63,113 bases of DNA from Desulfobacterales bacterium (GCA_016218685.1 JACRDD010000014.1:1-63113), one strand, 5' to 3'; shown: positions 1-7,140, numbered from the stretch's first letter. Notes: generated by a model from the letters alone, not told the origin. Program-made: numbers and translations.

Positions 1-210
1 CGCGGGGGGCGTGGATTGAAACACATAATCCCGATGCCGATTGCCCACGATCCAGGTCGCCCCCCGCGCGGGGGGCGTGGATTGAAACAGATCCCGGTTG
101 ACCTCCATCGGCGTTCCGCGCCGTCGCCCCCCGCGCGGGGGGCGTGGATTGAAACATGTTGGATCGATCGGTGCTATTGAAAGTCCCGGTGTCGCCCCCC
201 GGCATCGAAA
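1..210 (+). CRISPR. Tail end of a type I-C CRISPR array
   Basis: The window opens inside a repeat (1-22), followed by spacer 23-55, repeat 56-88, spacer 89-122, repeat 123-155, spacer 156-190 and a degenerate terminal repeat from 191 that keeps only its first ten bases before diverging. Full repeats are 33 bases, start GTCGCCCCCC, contain a G/C-rich palindrome and end GTGGATTGAAAC, which is the classic type I-C (Cascade/Cas5d) repeat pattern. Spacers are 33-35 bases. The broken last repeat marks the leader-distal end, so the leader and any cas genes would lie to the left, outside the window. Confidence 0.95.
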
Positions 211-270
211 GGATCCAACAATAAAATCTGAGCGATAGGCAAACGCGCTGTTTAGGAAAATCGAAAATTA

Positions 271-561
271 TTACTTCTCCCAACCATCGCTCGATGCCGC
301 CTCTGCTTTTTCGGTGACATAATGTGACTGGATGCCCATCCAGAACTCAACTGAGGTCCCAAAGAAGCGTGAAAGCCGAAGGGCTATGTCTTTGCTGAGG
401 CCGGTTTGACCGCCGCAGATTTCGGCGATGCGATTGGCCGGCAGGCCGGTCTCCTCGGCCAGGCGGTGCATGCTGATGCCCATGGGTTTCATGAACTCTT
501 CCAGGAGGATTTCGCCGGGATGAATGGGAGGAAAATCTCTCATAGGCGGATTGCACACCAA
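271..561 (-). CDS. higA: HigA-family antitoxin (XRE HTH), apparently orphan
   Basis: This 96-residue protein has the HigA signature: a PPIHPGEIL segment near the N-terminus and a helix-turn-helix (about residues 27-75) containing LAEETGLPANRIAEI. HigA antitoxins bind and neutralise a RelE-fold HigB mRNA interferase and repress their own operon. The TTG start at 561 is preceded by AAAGGTGG; an in-frame ATG at 543 matches the usual family N-terminus and is an alternative. No HigB gene lies upstream, where it normally sits; an I-C repeat fragment is found there instead. The in-frame codons just upstream read AFPYKSLERW, faintly like a HigB N-terminus (inference). It is probably an orphan or relic antitoxin. 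Confidence 0.85.
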   Translation of the reverse strand: MVCNPPMRDFPPIHPGEILLEEFMKPMGISMHRLAEETGLPANRIAEICGGQTGLSKDIALRLSRFFGTSVEFWMGIQSHYVTEKAEAASSDGWEK

Positions 562-646
562 AGCTATCCACCTTTCAAGACTTTTATACGGAAATGCCCA
601 AAATTGATCCTCGGAAACCGTGGCCCGGCCAGTTGCGCGGCATTTC

Positions 647-676
647 GTCGCCCCCCGCGCGGGGGCGTGGATATTG
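647..676 (+). CRISPR. Solitary type I-C repeat fragment
   Basis: About 26 bases match the 5' part of the repeat at 56-88 with one G missing from the G run; the 3' end (ATTGAAAC) is altered to ATATTG. It lies between the HigA gene and the CMD-sigma operon, in the same orientation as the array, with no spacer-repeat unit on either side. It reads as a relic left by rearrangement of a longer array. Confidence 0.8.
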
Positions 677-699
677 TCCTGCGGTTGACAAGACCCCAG

Positions 700-726
700 T
701 GTAACCTTTCAACTCTTCCTTTCGTC
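700..726 (+). promoter_or_regulatory. Candidate ECF-sigma promoter (TGTAACC-N16-CGTC)
   Basis: TGTAACC at 700-706 is followed after 16 bases by CGTC at 723-726. This is the -35 AAC / -10 CGTC layout of ECF sigma promoters, and it sits directly upstream of the CMD-ECF operon, as expected for autoregulation. A TTGACA at 685-690 could instead be a housekeeping -35, but I see no good -10 for it. Confidence 0.5.
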
Positions 727-769
727 CAACGGGTATCTTTCTTATTTACCCCTTGAAAGGAGGTTTATT

Positions 770-1021
770 ATGGATAACAAGACGGAAGTGATGGTCGCCA
801 TGGGGGCCGCCATCGGCGCCAACTGCATTCCCTGTTTCGATCACCTGTATGCCAAGGCCAGGGAACTGCGCCTGAGCGAAGCGGAGATCGAGAAGGTCGT
901 GGCGCTGGGTTTCAAGGTCAAGAACGGCGCCAGCCTCGTTCTCCAGAAAGCCATCGGCGAGGTGGCCAAGATCGAGGCGGATCCGGCGGCCGCCTGCACC
1001 AAACACGATTGTCCCTGTTGA
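770..1021 (+). CDS. Carboxymuconolactone decarboxylase (AhpD-like) family protein
   Basis: This 83-residue single-domain protein carries the CMD/AhpD redox motif: Cys19 and Cys22 with His25 (CIPCFDH) at the start of the core helix pair, followed by helices rich in Ala and Gly. AhpD-like proteins use the CxxC as a thiol-disulfide centre in peroxide or disulfide reduction; a decarboxylase activity is unlikely for this short type. The tail adds two more cysteines (Cys76, Cys81/83 region). AAAGGAGG lies just upstream of the ATG. It is followed 13 bases later by an ECF sigma gene, and the pair looks like one operon. Confidence 0.88.
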   Translation: MDNKTEVMVAMGAAIGANCIPCFDHLYAKARELRLSEAEIEKVVALGFKVKNGASLVLQKAIGEVAKIEADPAAACTKHDCPC

Positions 1022-1034
1022 AAGAGGTAGGGCC

Positions 1035-1610
1035 ATGGCCGACGACGGGTTCTACGAAATCTACGATGCCCACCACGACGGCGTGCGGCGCTTCATCCAG
1101 GCCACGCTGCGCGACCCTTGGGCCGCCGACGATCTGGTGCAGGAGACCTTCCTGCGCGTGATCCGCAAGCGCGACACCCTCAAGGAGCCATCCAAGCTGC
1201 GGCCCTGGATCTACAGCATCGCCTTCAACCTGTGCCGGGATCACCTGCGCCGCCGCGCAAGCGTCCCCCGGCCTGCCCAGGCCCATCCCGAGCCCGTGCC
1301 GTTGCTCGACCAAATTCCGGCGCCGTCCTCCACCGAGGCGGCGCTGGCCGGCCATCAGATGAACGTCTGCGTCCAGCATAAGATCACGCTGCTGCCCGAA
1401 AGCCAGCGCACGGTGCTGTGGCTCTTCGACATGGACGGCATGTCCCAGCAGGAGATCGCCGAAGTGCTCGGCATCTCCACCGACAACGTCAAGGTGCGCC
1501 TGCACCGGGCGCGCAAGCGCCTCAAGCAGATCCTGCAAACCCACTGCACCTTCGAACGCGACGAGCGCGACGTGCTGGTCTGCGAACCGGTGGGGCCCCC
1601 GGCCGCCTGA
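1035..1610 (+). CDS. ECF-family RNA polymerase sigma factor with a cysteine-containing tail
   Basis: This 191-residue protein has sigma region 2 (about residues 10-75, with DDLVQETFLRV and RPWIYSIAFN) and region 4 (about 120-172, with the HTH around MSQQEIAEVLGISTDNVKVRLHRARKRL). ECF sigma factors direct RNA polymerase to TGTAAC/CGTC-type promoters. There is no anti-sigma gene next to it. Instead it is paired with an AhpD/CMD protein, as in the ECF41-type layout, but without the SnoaL extension. The C-terminal tail has two cysteines (CTFERDERDVLVC), which could be a redox or metal switch (inference). Confidence 0.9.
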   Translation: MADDGFYEIYDAHHDGVRRFIQATLRDPWAADDLVQETFLRVIRKRDTLKEPSKLRPWIYSIAFNLCRDHLRRRASVPRPAQAHPEPVPLLDQIPAPSSTEAALAGHQMNVCVQHKITLLPESQRTVLWLFDMDGMSQQEIAEVLGISTDNVKVRLHRARKRLKQILQTHCTFERDERDVLVCEPVGPPAA

Positions 1611-1668
1611 TTGGATCACCCCCCTATCCCGAACTGCCGCTTTTAGTGTTGCCAACACCGGCGATCCG

Positions 1669-1749
1669 ACCCCGCGCGGGGGCGTGGATTGAAACAGACC
1701 AATGCGGTCTGCCGGGCGCTCGATGAGCCGTCGCCCCCCGTGCATAGGG
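1669..1749 (+). CRISPR. Type I-C mini-array relic: one repeat, one spacer, broken repeat
   Basis: A repeat lacking its first bases (1669-1695, ending GTGGATTGAAAC) is followed by a 34-base spacer (1696-1729) and then the first ten bases of another repeat at 1730 which degenerates at once, just like the terminal repeat at 191. Orientation matches the main array. It is a second terminus-like fragment, separated from the main array by about 1.45 kb carrying three genes. Confidence 0.85.
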
Positions 1750-1803
1750 AGTAAATGGTTATCGTCTTGGATTGATATTGTGTTTCGTTGCGCTAAACGC
1801 GAC

Positions 1804-1832
1804 CTGCGGCCCGCACGCGCGGGGATGAACCG
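1804..1832 (+). CRISPR. Type I-E-like CRISPR repeat relic
   Basis: The stretch ends CGCACGCGCGGGGATGAACCG, the characteristic 3' part of a 29-base type I-E repeat whose usual form begins GTGTTCCCC. By my alignment 25 of 29 positions agree, the differences being clustered at the 5' end. No second copy follows at the 61-base period, so it is at most a terminal repeat or a relic. The consensus comes from memory of common I-E repeats. Confidence 0.6.
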
Positions 1833-1899
1833 GCGCTAAGATTTGACGGCATTTTCCAGTTACCGCATGTGCATCCGGGTTATCTACATAGAAGTCTAA

Positions 1900-2214
1900 C
1901 TATTTGGATTCAATGAAGCCTATCTTGGAACCCGCGCCTTTGTCTTCGGAAACGAGCTTATCAAGCACCGCAAAGACAATTTCGAATCGCTCTTCGGTCT
2001 GCTTACGCAGCGCGTTGACCTCCCGTTTGAGCTCGGCATGCTCGATGACGATATGGCGAAGCTGAACGAAGGCCCGCATGATTTGGATATTGACGCTGAT
2101 AGCTTTTTCACTATTCAAAACACTTGAGAGCATCGCAACGCCCTGCTCGGTAAACGCAAAAGGCAGGTACTTGGAATGCTGGCCTCTTTTTAAGATCACA
2201 GTTTGTGATCTTAA
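1900..2214 (-). pseudogene. ORF6N-domain (phage antirepressor-like) protein, C-terminal fragment
   Basis: The minus-strand frame contains YLPFAFTEQGVAML followed by a conserved NIQIMRAFV segment, the hallmark of the C-terminal half of the ORF6N/KilA-type domain found in phage antirepressors and accessory-genome regulators, then a short coiled coil (LKREVNALRKQTEERF). The frame can be read upstream to LRSQTVILKRG at 2214, which also matches the family, but the first 70 or so residues of the domain are missing and sequence beyond 2214 is unrelated. A GTG at 2199 could start a 99-residue product. It is most likely a truncated remnant. Confidence 0.75.
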
Positions 2215-2328
2215 AGTGTGATTTCGATCATACGGTGGCGGGCATACCCCTGCCGGCCAATGAACGGAAGTAAGCGCGCTATGACCTCACGTTCATTGGC
2301 AGCGGAGGGTCGTTTTGGGGGCCCCTGC

Positions 2329-2922
2329 TCAGGGGGTGGGGCTGTCAAAGGCGGACTTGAGCTCGCGGTCCAGGGCTTCATTGCCGTTTTTGGCCTGGAA
2401 CTCCTGCCATTTGGCGCTGTTTTGCTGGTAGCTGTTGAGCACTTGGCGCCGGACGGAAGACTCCACGGCGTTTTTGTCCAGCACCATCAAGACATAAAGC
2501 TCCTTGGAGGGAGAGATCCAGATATCTTTTTGCATCGACCCGGAAAGGGTCTCATCGGAGACCTGCTTGGAGACCTGGCGCGCAAAGGCATCCAAGGTCT
2601 GGTCGGTGCCCACGCCGGTTTGCTGGGTGAAATTGTTGACCAGGCCCTGAACCTTGACCGATATCTGCCGGGCCAGCTCGCTGCGGCCGTTGGCCATGGC
2701 CTCAGTGTGGGCAAACTGCTTGCCGCCCTTGCCGATGACCGCCGACCCCACGGCCGCGAACAGATCGTCTTTGCTTTTGCCGGTCAGCACCCAGGCCGGT
2801 GCGTTATCGAACTCTTTCTCCAGGGCCTCGTTGTCCATTTTGTCCTTGACGCCATGGCTGCACGCCCCAAGCGCCGTCGCCAGCAAGAGCAGCGCCAGCG
2901 GCAGTACAATGCTTTTTTTCAT
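2329..2922 (-). CDS. LPP20-family lipoprotein
   Basis: This 197-residue protein has a lipoprotein signal peptide with lipobox LGAC (Cys20). The mature part holds an LPP20-type fold: PAWV..., a Gly-rich VGSAVIGKGG segment and an ISVKVQGLV stretch of the kind found in LPP20/FlgP-like outer-membrane lipoproteins. The start at 2922 was chosen over a longer frame because it gives a proper signal sequence and has AGGAG just upstream. It is the last of four co-directional envelope genes and lies 31 bases after the related 340-residue lipoprotein. It is probably anchored to the inner leaflet of the outer membrane; its exact role is unknown. Confidence 0.8.
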   Translation of the reverse strand: MKKSIVLPLALLLLATALGACSHGVKDKMDNEALEKEFDNAPAWVLTGKSKDDLFAAVGSAVIGKGGKQFAHTEAMANGRSELARQISVKVQGLVNNFTQQTGVGTDQTLDAFARQVSKQVSDETLSGSMQKDIWISPSKELYVLMVLDKNAVESSVRRQVLNSYQQNSAKWQEFQAKNGNEALDRELKSAFDSPTP

Positions 2923-2953
2923 GGTGTGTCTCCTCAGTCTGAAATTAAAAGTG

Positions 2954-3976
2954 TTAGCGTCCATCGGTTTCGGCGGCCGGCGCCGCCCCGATGCTGCCCA
3001 GGGCTGCCTGAATCCTGGCCGCCGTCGTTTGGGCCAACGCATCGATGGCCTGGCGCAGGGCCTCGTTTTCATCCATGTGCCCCTTGCGCACGTTCTCGCT
3101 GAAGGCCGCCATTCGGTCACCGCTGTCCTGGTCGATGAGCGTGACGTCGGCGAGGGCGCGCACGAAGCGGGCATTGCGGTGATCGAGCGCCAGGGGCTGA
3201 ATCCAGACTTCGCCGCGGATCAAGCCGGCGGCCTGCTCGGCGCTGTTGCACAGGCGGTAGCCCTGGGCGGTGATCAAGGCCTCCAGGCTATGGGCAAAGT
3301 GGGCGGCCGATTCACCCTCCATCTCAATGAAGAAACAGGCGCCATTGACCAGTTGGCTGCGCTCGGCCAGCATGGCCGTATAATCGCTGTCCACGGGCAT
3401 GGCCGGCCGGCCCAGCACCGAGAGGCGCGTTTCGGTCACGGCCATGGCGGCCATGGTGGCGGCCAGACGATTGAGGGCCGCCAGGCGGGGCAATCTCCCC
3501 TTGAGGGTCGCCAGGCCCGTCTGGCCGGCATCCAGCTCCGCCTGGAGGCGCGCCAGTTCATTGCGCCAACGGCCGGCCGCCTGATCGCGATTCAGGACCG
3601 CCAGGGCGCGATAACCGCCGCCCTCTTCGGGATGCACCCAGCCGATTTGGGCCCCCTGAAGCTGCACATCGGTTTCCACCCGGACCATTTGCGCCACCTG
3701 CTTTTCGAACTGCTCGCCGGCCTGGCCGTCCACGTAGGAGGTGGCCGTGGATTGCGTTTCGGCGCGCACCCGGGCATTGAAAACCGCAGCCAGGGCAGCC
3801 AGGGCGCTACGCTTGGCCTCGCCTTCGGTGGGCCCCACGGCATCGGCGGTCAGATACTTCTGGGCGTCGAAGCTTTCGGCTTTGGCGGTCTCCTCTTCCT
3901 TTTTGACCGCCCCCCCGGCGCAATGCATCACCAGGGCCGCCAGGATCAACAGCACCCACCAACGAACTCTTTTCAT
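2954..3976 (-). CDS. Predicted lipoprotein, LPP20-like N-terminal region
   Basis: This 340-residue protein begins with a signal peptide and lipobox-like VMHC (Cys19). The N-terminal half (about 40-135) resembles LPP20-type domains, with GEAKRSALAALAAVFNARV and a QVAQMVRVETDVQLQGAQIGWVH segment. A helical stretch (about 135-170) and a C-terminal alpha/beta region (about 195-320) follow, the latter reminiscent of CsgG/LpoB-type secreted domains with LIRGEVWIQPL. It belongs to the four-gene envelope cluster. The function is unknown; a structural or regulatory outer-membrane complex is an inference from the neighbours. Confidence 0.7.
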   Translation of the reverse strand: MKRVRWWVLLILAALVMHCAGGAVKKEEETAKAESFDAQKYLTADAVGPTEGEAKRSALAALAAVFNARVRAETQSTATSYVDGQAGEQFEKQVAQMVRVETDVQLQGAQIGWVHPEEGGGYRALAVLNRDQAAGRWRNELARLQAELDAGQTGLATLKGRLPRLAALNRLAATMAAMAVTETRLSVLGRPAMPVDSDYTAMLAERSQLVNGACFFIEMEGESAAHFAHSLEALITAQGYRLCNSAEQAAGLIRGEVWIQPLALDHRNARFVRALADVTLIDQDSGDRMAAFSENVRKGHMDENEALRQAIDALAQTTAARIQAALGSIGAAPAAETDGR

Positions 3977-4096
3977 CGCAGCTCTCCAATTGTTGTGTCT
4001 TTAATTTAGCCTTTGCCAATCTTCCAGCGATCCTAATGAGCGCACAGCACGTTCAGGTCATGGTCCCGGGTCACCGGCCACACATTTCAAGTGCCG

Positions 4097-5458
4097 CTAA
4101 GGCGCGCTCCGGCGTGTCGCGGCGTAGCCGACAGGCGAAGACGGATCGAAATGGGTGTCCAGAAACAGGAACTGGGTCTGGCCCGCCACCACGTCGACAT
4201 CGCCCAGGGCATGCATCGCCTGGCCGCACAGTTGCGCCCGGGCCTGGTAACGCCCCGGCGCGGCCCAGGCCCGGGCCATCCAAATGCGGCCCGGCAGGGT
4301 CCGCCAGCAGCGGGTATCGGCCCGCTCCAGGAAGAGCGTGTTGGCCACGTTCAGGAAGAGCTCCATGGTTTGCTGATTCTGCTTCTCCTTCTGGGTGCTG
4401 GCAACCGCTTTGATCGCCACCTGCTTGGCCACGGCCCGGGCCAGGGCCTTGGCCACGATGCTCCCTTGGCGGTCCTCCAGGGCCTTGAGGGCGATCAGAT
4501 TGATATCGGATACCAGGGCCAGCTCCGCCGGGCGGGCACCCTGGTCATCGTCGAGCAGCAGCGCGCCGCCGTCACAAAAAACCGGTCCGGTTTCGATTTG
4601 TGGGATGGCGATGCCGATGGGGCCGTTGGGGGTGGGCACGATGATGTTTTGCTCCACTTTGCGTGGCCCCTCGCCGCTGAAAAGAATCAGCACCACCTTG
4701 CCGCGAGGGGCCTGGCCGGGCTCGGCTGCCGGAAGGTTGTCGGCTGTCGGGCCCAGGGCCTCCCCGGCCTCCGCCTGTCGGCCGACGAGTTCGCCCATGG
4801 CGAGCAGGTCCGCGGCCAGGTCGGCCGGCACCGCCAGGTTATAGCGACGCCACTCATTTCGATAGATGCGCACGGCTTGCAGATAATCGATGAAGGCGTC
4901 ATCGTAGGCCCCATCGGCCTCATGCAGGATGCCGCTCAAATAGCGCCCGAAAGCGTCCGAACGGTAAACCTCCTCGCCATGGTACTTGTCGGCAAACAGA
5001 TCGAGCAGGGAATTGAGGCGCCGCACCTCCACCAGGGCCTCGTCCAGTTGCCCGGTTTGCAGGTAAGCGATGGCCGAGGTCAGATGGATCATCACGCGCT
5101 CATAATCCTCGCCGCCGTAAGGCAGGGTGTTGTCGTTGGTGAGGAAGGAGGCCGCATTGCGGCTGATGCTTTCAGTCCAGAGTTCATCCGCCAGACGCTC
5201 GGCGGCGCGCAACCGCTCCTGCACCAGCGCGAACTGCCGGCACTGCAACCCCACCATGGCCGAATCCAGCAAATAGAGCAGGTGGCCGTTGCCGCCATAA
5301 GCCTTGGCGCTTGCATCGATCAGCGCCAAGGCCCCCGGGCAATCTCCGGCCTGCACCCGCCGGCTCAGATCCGGGTAGAGATCCTGCCCGGCGCAGCCCC
5401 AGAAGGCCGCCACGAGCAGCACCAGGCAGCTGAAAAGGACCAGGGTTCTCAATGCCAT
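4097..5458 (-). CDS. COG3014-family lipoprotein with TPR-like repeats
   Basis: This 453-residue protein has a signal peptide with lipobox FWGC (Cys22). Residues 30-230 are helical and TPR-like: paired helices with ALIDASAKAYGG, ERVMIHLTSAIAYLQTGQLDEALVEVRRLNSLL and AYDDAFIDYLQAVRIYRNE. The C-terminal half contains GKVVLILFSGEGPRKVEQ and a DINLIALKALEDRQGSIVAKALARAVAKQ helix, the conserved core of COG3014. Proteins of this family are found beside LpoB-like and LPP20-like lipoproteins. The stop overlaps nothing, and the upstream LpoB-like gene ends 11 bases before the start, so the two are probably cotranscribed. Confidence 0.8.
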   Translation of the reverse strand: MALRTLVLFSCLVLLVAAFWGCAGQDLYPDLSRRVQAGDCPGALALIDASAKAYGGNGHLLYLLDSAMVGLQCRQFALVQERLRAAERLADELWTESISRNAASFLTNDNTLPYGGEDYERVMIHLTSAIAYLQTGQLDEALVEVRRLNSLLDLFADKYHGEEVYRSDAFGRYLSGILHEADGAYDDAFIDYLQAVRIYRNEWRRYNLAVPADLAADLLAMGELVGRQAEAGEALGPTADNLPAAEPGQAPRGKVVLILFSGEGPRKVEQNIIVPTPNGPIGIAIPQIETGPVFCDGGALLLDDDQGARPAELALVSDINLIALKALEDRQGSIVAKALARAVAKQVAIKAVASTQKEKQNQQTMELFLNVANTLFLERADTRCWRTLPGRIWMARAWAAPGRYQARAQLCGQAMHALGDVDVVAGQTQFLFLDTHFDPSSPVGYAATRRSAP

Positions 5459-5469
5459 GCGCTCTCTTA

Positions 5470-6081
5470 TTAAGGCCCGAGGCGGTTGCGCTTGACGAAC
5501 TTTTTAATCTTTTTATCTCCGATCCACACCTTGCGGTGGCTCTGGATATCGATCAGTTCCAGGTTCACCTGGTAGTAGCGCACCTCTTGGCCTTCGAGGC
5601 GGTCGGAGATGGTATTGATGCTGCCCTGGAGCATGAAATCGGCTCCGGTTTCCCGGCCCTCTTCCTTGACGGTCTCTTCGGAGGCGTGCGACGCCTGGTC
5701 CGCGCGCTCATCGCGCAGCTCTTCACGCTCCTGGGCATCGGCCACGAAAGAGACTTCGCCCGAGTTGGTCAGGGCGCGCTCCAGGTCCTTGACGAAGGTC
5801 TGCACGTTGATGTGCTCGTCACTGCGGTTGCGTACCGTTCCGACGATCACCACCGGATTTTGGCGGTGGCTGCTGCGATAGCTGCCCAGCCAGGGCCGGT
5901 TGAGGGCGTCGGCGATCATCTCTTCCGAGACCAGCCGGGAATCGGTATCGTTCCAGTAGCCGCTCAAGTCGATGGCCTCATCCACCGCTTTGCGCTCCAC
6001 GGTCACCGAGGCGCATCCGGCTGCCAGCAGGGCAGCCGCGCACCATGCCAGAACCATTGCCGCGGCCGTTGTTATCCTCAT
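5470..6081 (-). CDS. LpoB-like penicillin-binding protein activator (COG3417)
   Basis: This 203-residue protein starts with a signal peptide and lipobox LAAGC. The C-terminal domain (about residues 55-200) matches the LpoB fold: NPVVIVGTVRNRSDEHINVQTFVKDLERALTNSG, then ADFMLQGSINTI and YYQVNLELIDIQSHRKVWIGDKKIKKFV. In enterobacteria LpoB stimulates the peptidoglycan synthase PBP1b from the outer membrane; in other bacteria this family goes with COG3014 and may have another partner. The start at 6081 is supported by AAAGGAG nine bases upstream. It is the first gene of the lipoprotein cluster. Confidence 0.82.
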   Translation of the reverse strand: MRITTAAAMVLAWCAAALLAAGCASVTVERKAVDEAIDLSGYWNDTDSRLVSEEMIADALNRPWLGSYRSSHRQNPVVIVGTVRNRSDEHINVQTFVKDLERALTNSGEVSFVADAQEREELRDERADQASHASEETVKEEGRETGADFMLQGSINTISDRLEGQEVRYYQVNLELIDIQSHRKVWIGDKKIKKFVKRNRLGP

Positions 6082-6257
6082 TTCCCATGCTCCTTTGCTT
6101 GAGTAGTCGGGCGACTTGACGCAAGCCCAGCGCCCGCATCGTATATCATCGGTAAGGGACCACGACTTCATGAGGTTTTTGTCGCTTTGAGCCAATCCGC
6201 TGCGTCCTCCGCGTCAAGGGAGGGGCCCCTTTAAAAGGCAACCCCTCCCCCGGGTCG

Positions 6258-6350
6258 TCAAGGCCGCACTTCCAGAATCAGGTTGAACGGCGTCTCGGCC
6301 GCGCGGCGGATGCGGGTAAAACCGGCCTTGCGAGGGTCGGCGGCACGCGG
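6258..6350 (-). pseudogene. C-terminal relic of a class I SAM-dependent methyltransferase
   Basis: On the minus strand one frame reads KAGFTRIRRAAETPFNL followed by ILEVRP and a stop at 6258. That motif is the typical C-terminus of a large family of class I methyltransferases. Upstream, only about ten more codons are plausible before the frame meets the PIN-toxin gene region, so the catalytic part is gone. This is a short match recognised from memory. Confidence 0.4.
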
Positions 6351-6367
6351 CCGGACAATCGATGGGG

Positions 6368-6766
6368 CTATGGATTCGGATAGGTGAGGAGGCGAAGCTC
6401 TTCGATGAAACGAAAATCTTTCCGATTCTTCGAAATAAATGGGCAGTCAAGTGCAATTGCCGTGGCCGCAATAATAGCATCCGCGATGAGAAGACCATGG
6501 CTAGTCCGGTAGCGTTTTAAAAGGCTGATTGCCGAGACGGATATGGATTCATCCACATGGATGATCTGAAATCGTTCCAAGAATTTTTCCAGGTATTGAA
6601 TCTCTTTTTTGTTGCGGCAACCGACAATCAGTTCCATTTGGGTAATAGCGCTAAGACACAAAGAAGTGGTTGCCTTTATTTTCTTTAGGCAGTCGATTGC
6701 TGCTTCAATACCACGGCCGGCATCGATTACTATATCCGTATCGACAAGGATCGCTTCAGCAGGCAT
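6368..6766 (-). CDS. vapC: PIN-domain ribonuclease toxin (VapC-like)
   Basis: This 132-residue PIN domain shows the N-terminal acidic pair in VDTDIVID (Asp9, Asp11), the ITQMELIVG helix with its conserved Glu, the ADAIIAATAIA segment with Asp, and a last strand CPFISKNRKDF. VapC toxins cleave tRNA or rRNA with Mg2+ and are held in check by the upstream antitoxin. It overlaps the DUF2281 gene by 11 bases, so the two are translationally coupled, the standard antitoxin-first order. The core acidic residues look intact, so it is likely active. Confidence 0.88.
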   Translation of the reverse strand: MPAEAILVDTDIVIDAGRGIEAAIDCLKKIKATTSLCLSAITQMELIVGCRNKKEIQYLEKFLERFQIIHVDESISVSAISLLKRYRTSHGLLIADAIIAATAIALDCPFISKNRKDFRFIEELRLLTYPNP

Positions 6767-7007
6767 CTGGTCCGCCCCATTCGGATTTACGCATCTTGCG
6801 AACCCATGCGGAACTATCCTTTAGGTTTTCATTGTCTTTCCACATACCGATGAAGCGTTCGTCCATCAGGCCGCTCTTCGTTTTAGACTGCTTTTTCGCC
6901 GCGGGCTTCCGATGCCGGGTTTTAAGAAATGCTATAAATTCGTAGACCTGTTTTTGGGCGGCCGGCGGTAATGCCTTTAATTCATCATATATTCTATTGG
7001 GTTCCAT
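6756..7007 (-). CDS. DUF2281-family antitoxin (partner of the PIN toxin)
   Basis: This 83-residue protein begins MEPNRIYDELKALPPAAQKQ, the conserved DUF2281 opening, followed by VYEFIAFLKTRH and a basic linker (residues 28-45) and an acidic/aromatic C-terminal half (DERFIGMWKDNENL...SSAWVRKMRK) that would wrap the toxin. The ATG at 7007 fits the family N-terminus; the frame stays open further upstream, but that part does not resemble the family. It precedes and overlaps the PIN toxin. Confidence 0.82.
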   Translation of the reverse strand: MEPNRIYDELKALPPAAQKQVYEFIAFLKTRHRKPAAKKQSKTKSGLMDERFIGMWKDNENLKDSSAWVRKMRKSEWGGPDAC

Positions 7008-7101
7008 TTTTTGCCTCGCGTTCCCATCGAATGGGCGTATCGACTGTAATCTCCTCGTCTGGCCCTCTGTACTCCTCGCTTGCGAGCATAAGCGCAATCA
7101 T
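6994..7101 (-). CDS. Possible 35-residue ORF overlapping the antitoxin start
   Basis: An ATG at 7101 opens a 35-codon frame reading MIALMLASEEYRGPDEEITV and ending in TAG inside the first codons of the DUF2281 gene. The composition (short hydrophobic start, acidic middle) looks protein-like, and the overlap would allow translational coupling to the antitoxin, but there is no clear Shine-Dalgarno sequence. It could equally be the end of a lost gene, since the frame is open upstream. Confidence 0.25.
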   Translation of the reverse strand: MIALMLASEEYRGPDEEITVDTPIRWEREAKNGTQ

Positions 7102-7140
7102 AAAAGAAGGCAATAGAGCAAATGGGGGAGGCGATCCGCG

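Noticed and set aside
918..1745. A minus-strand frame covering the sigma-factor gene and CRISPR fragment
   Set aside because: It translates CRISPR repeats and the complement of a clear sigma factor; no protein-like features.
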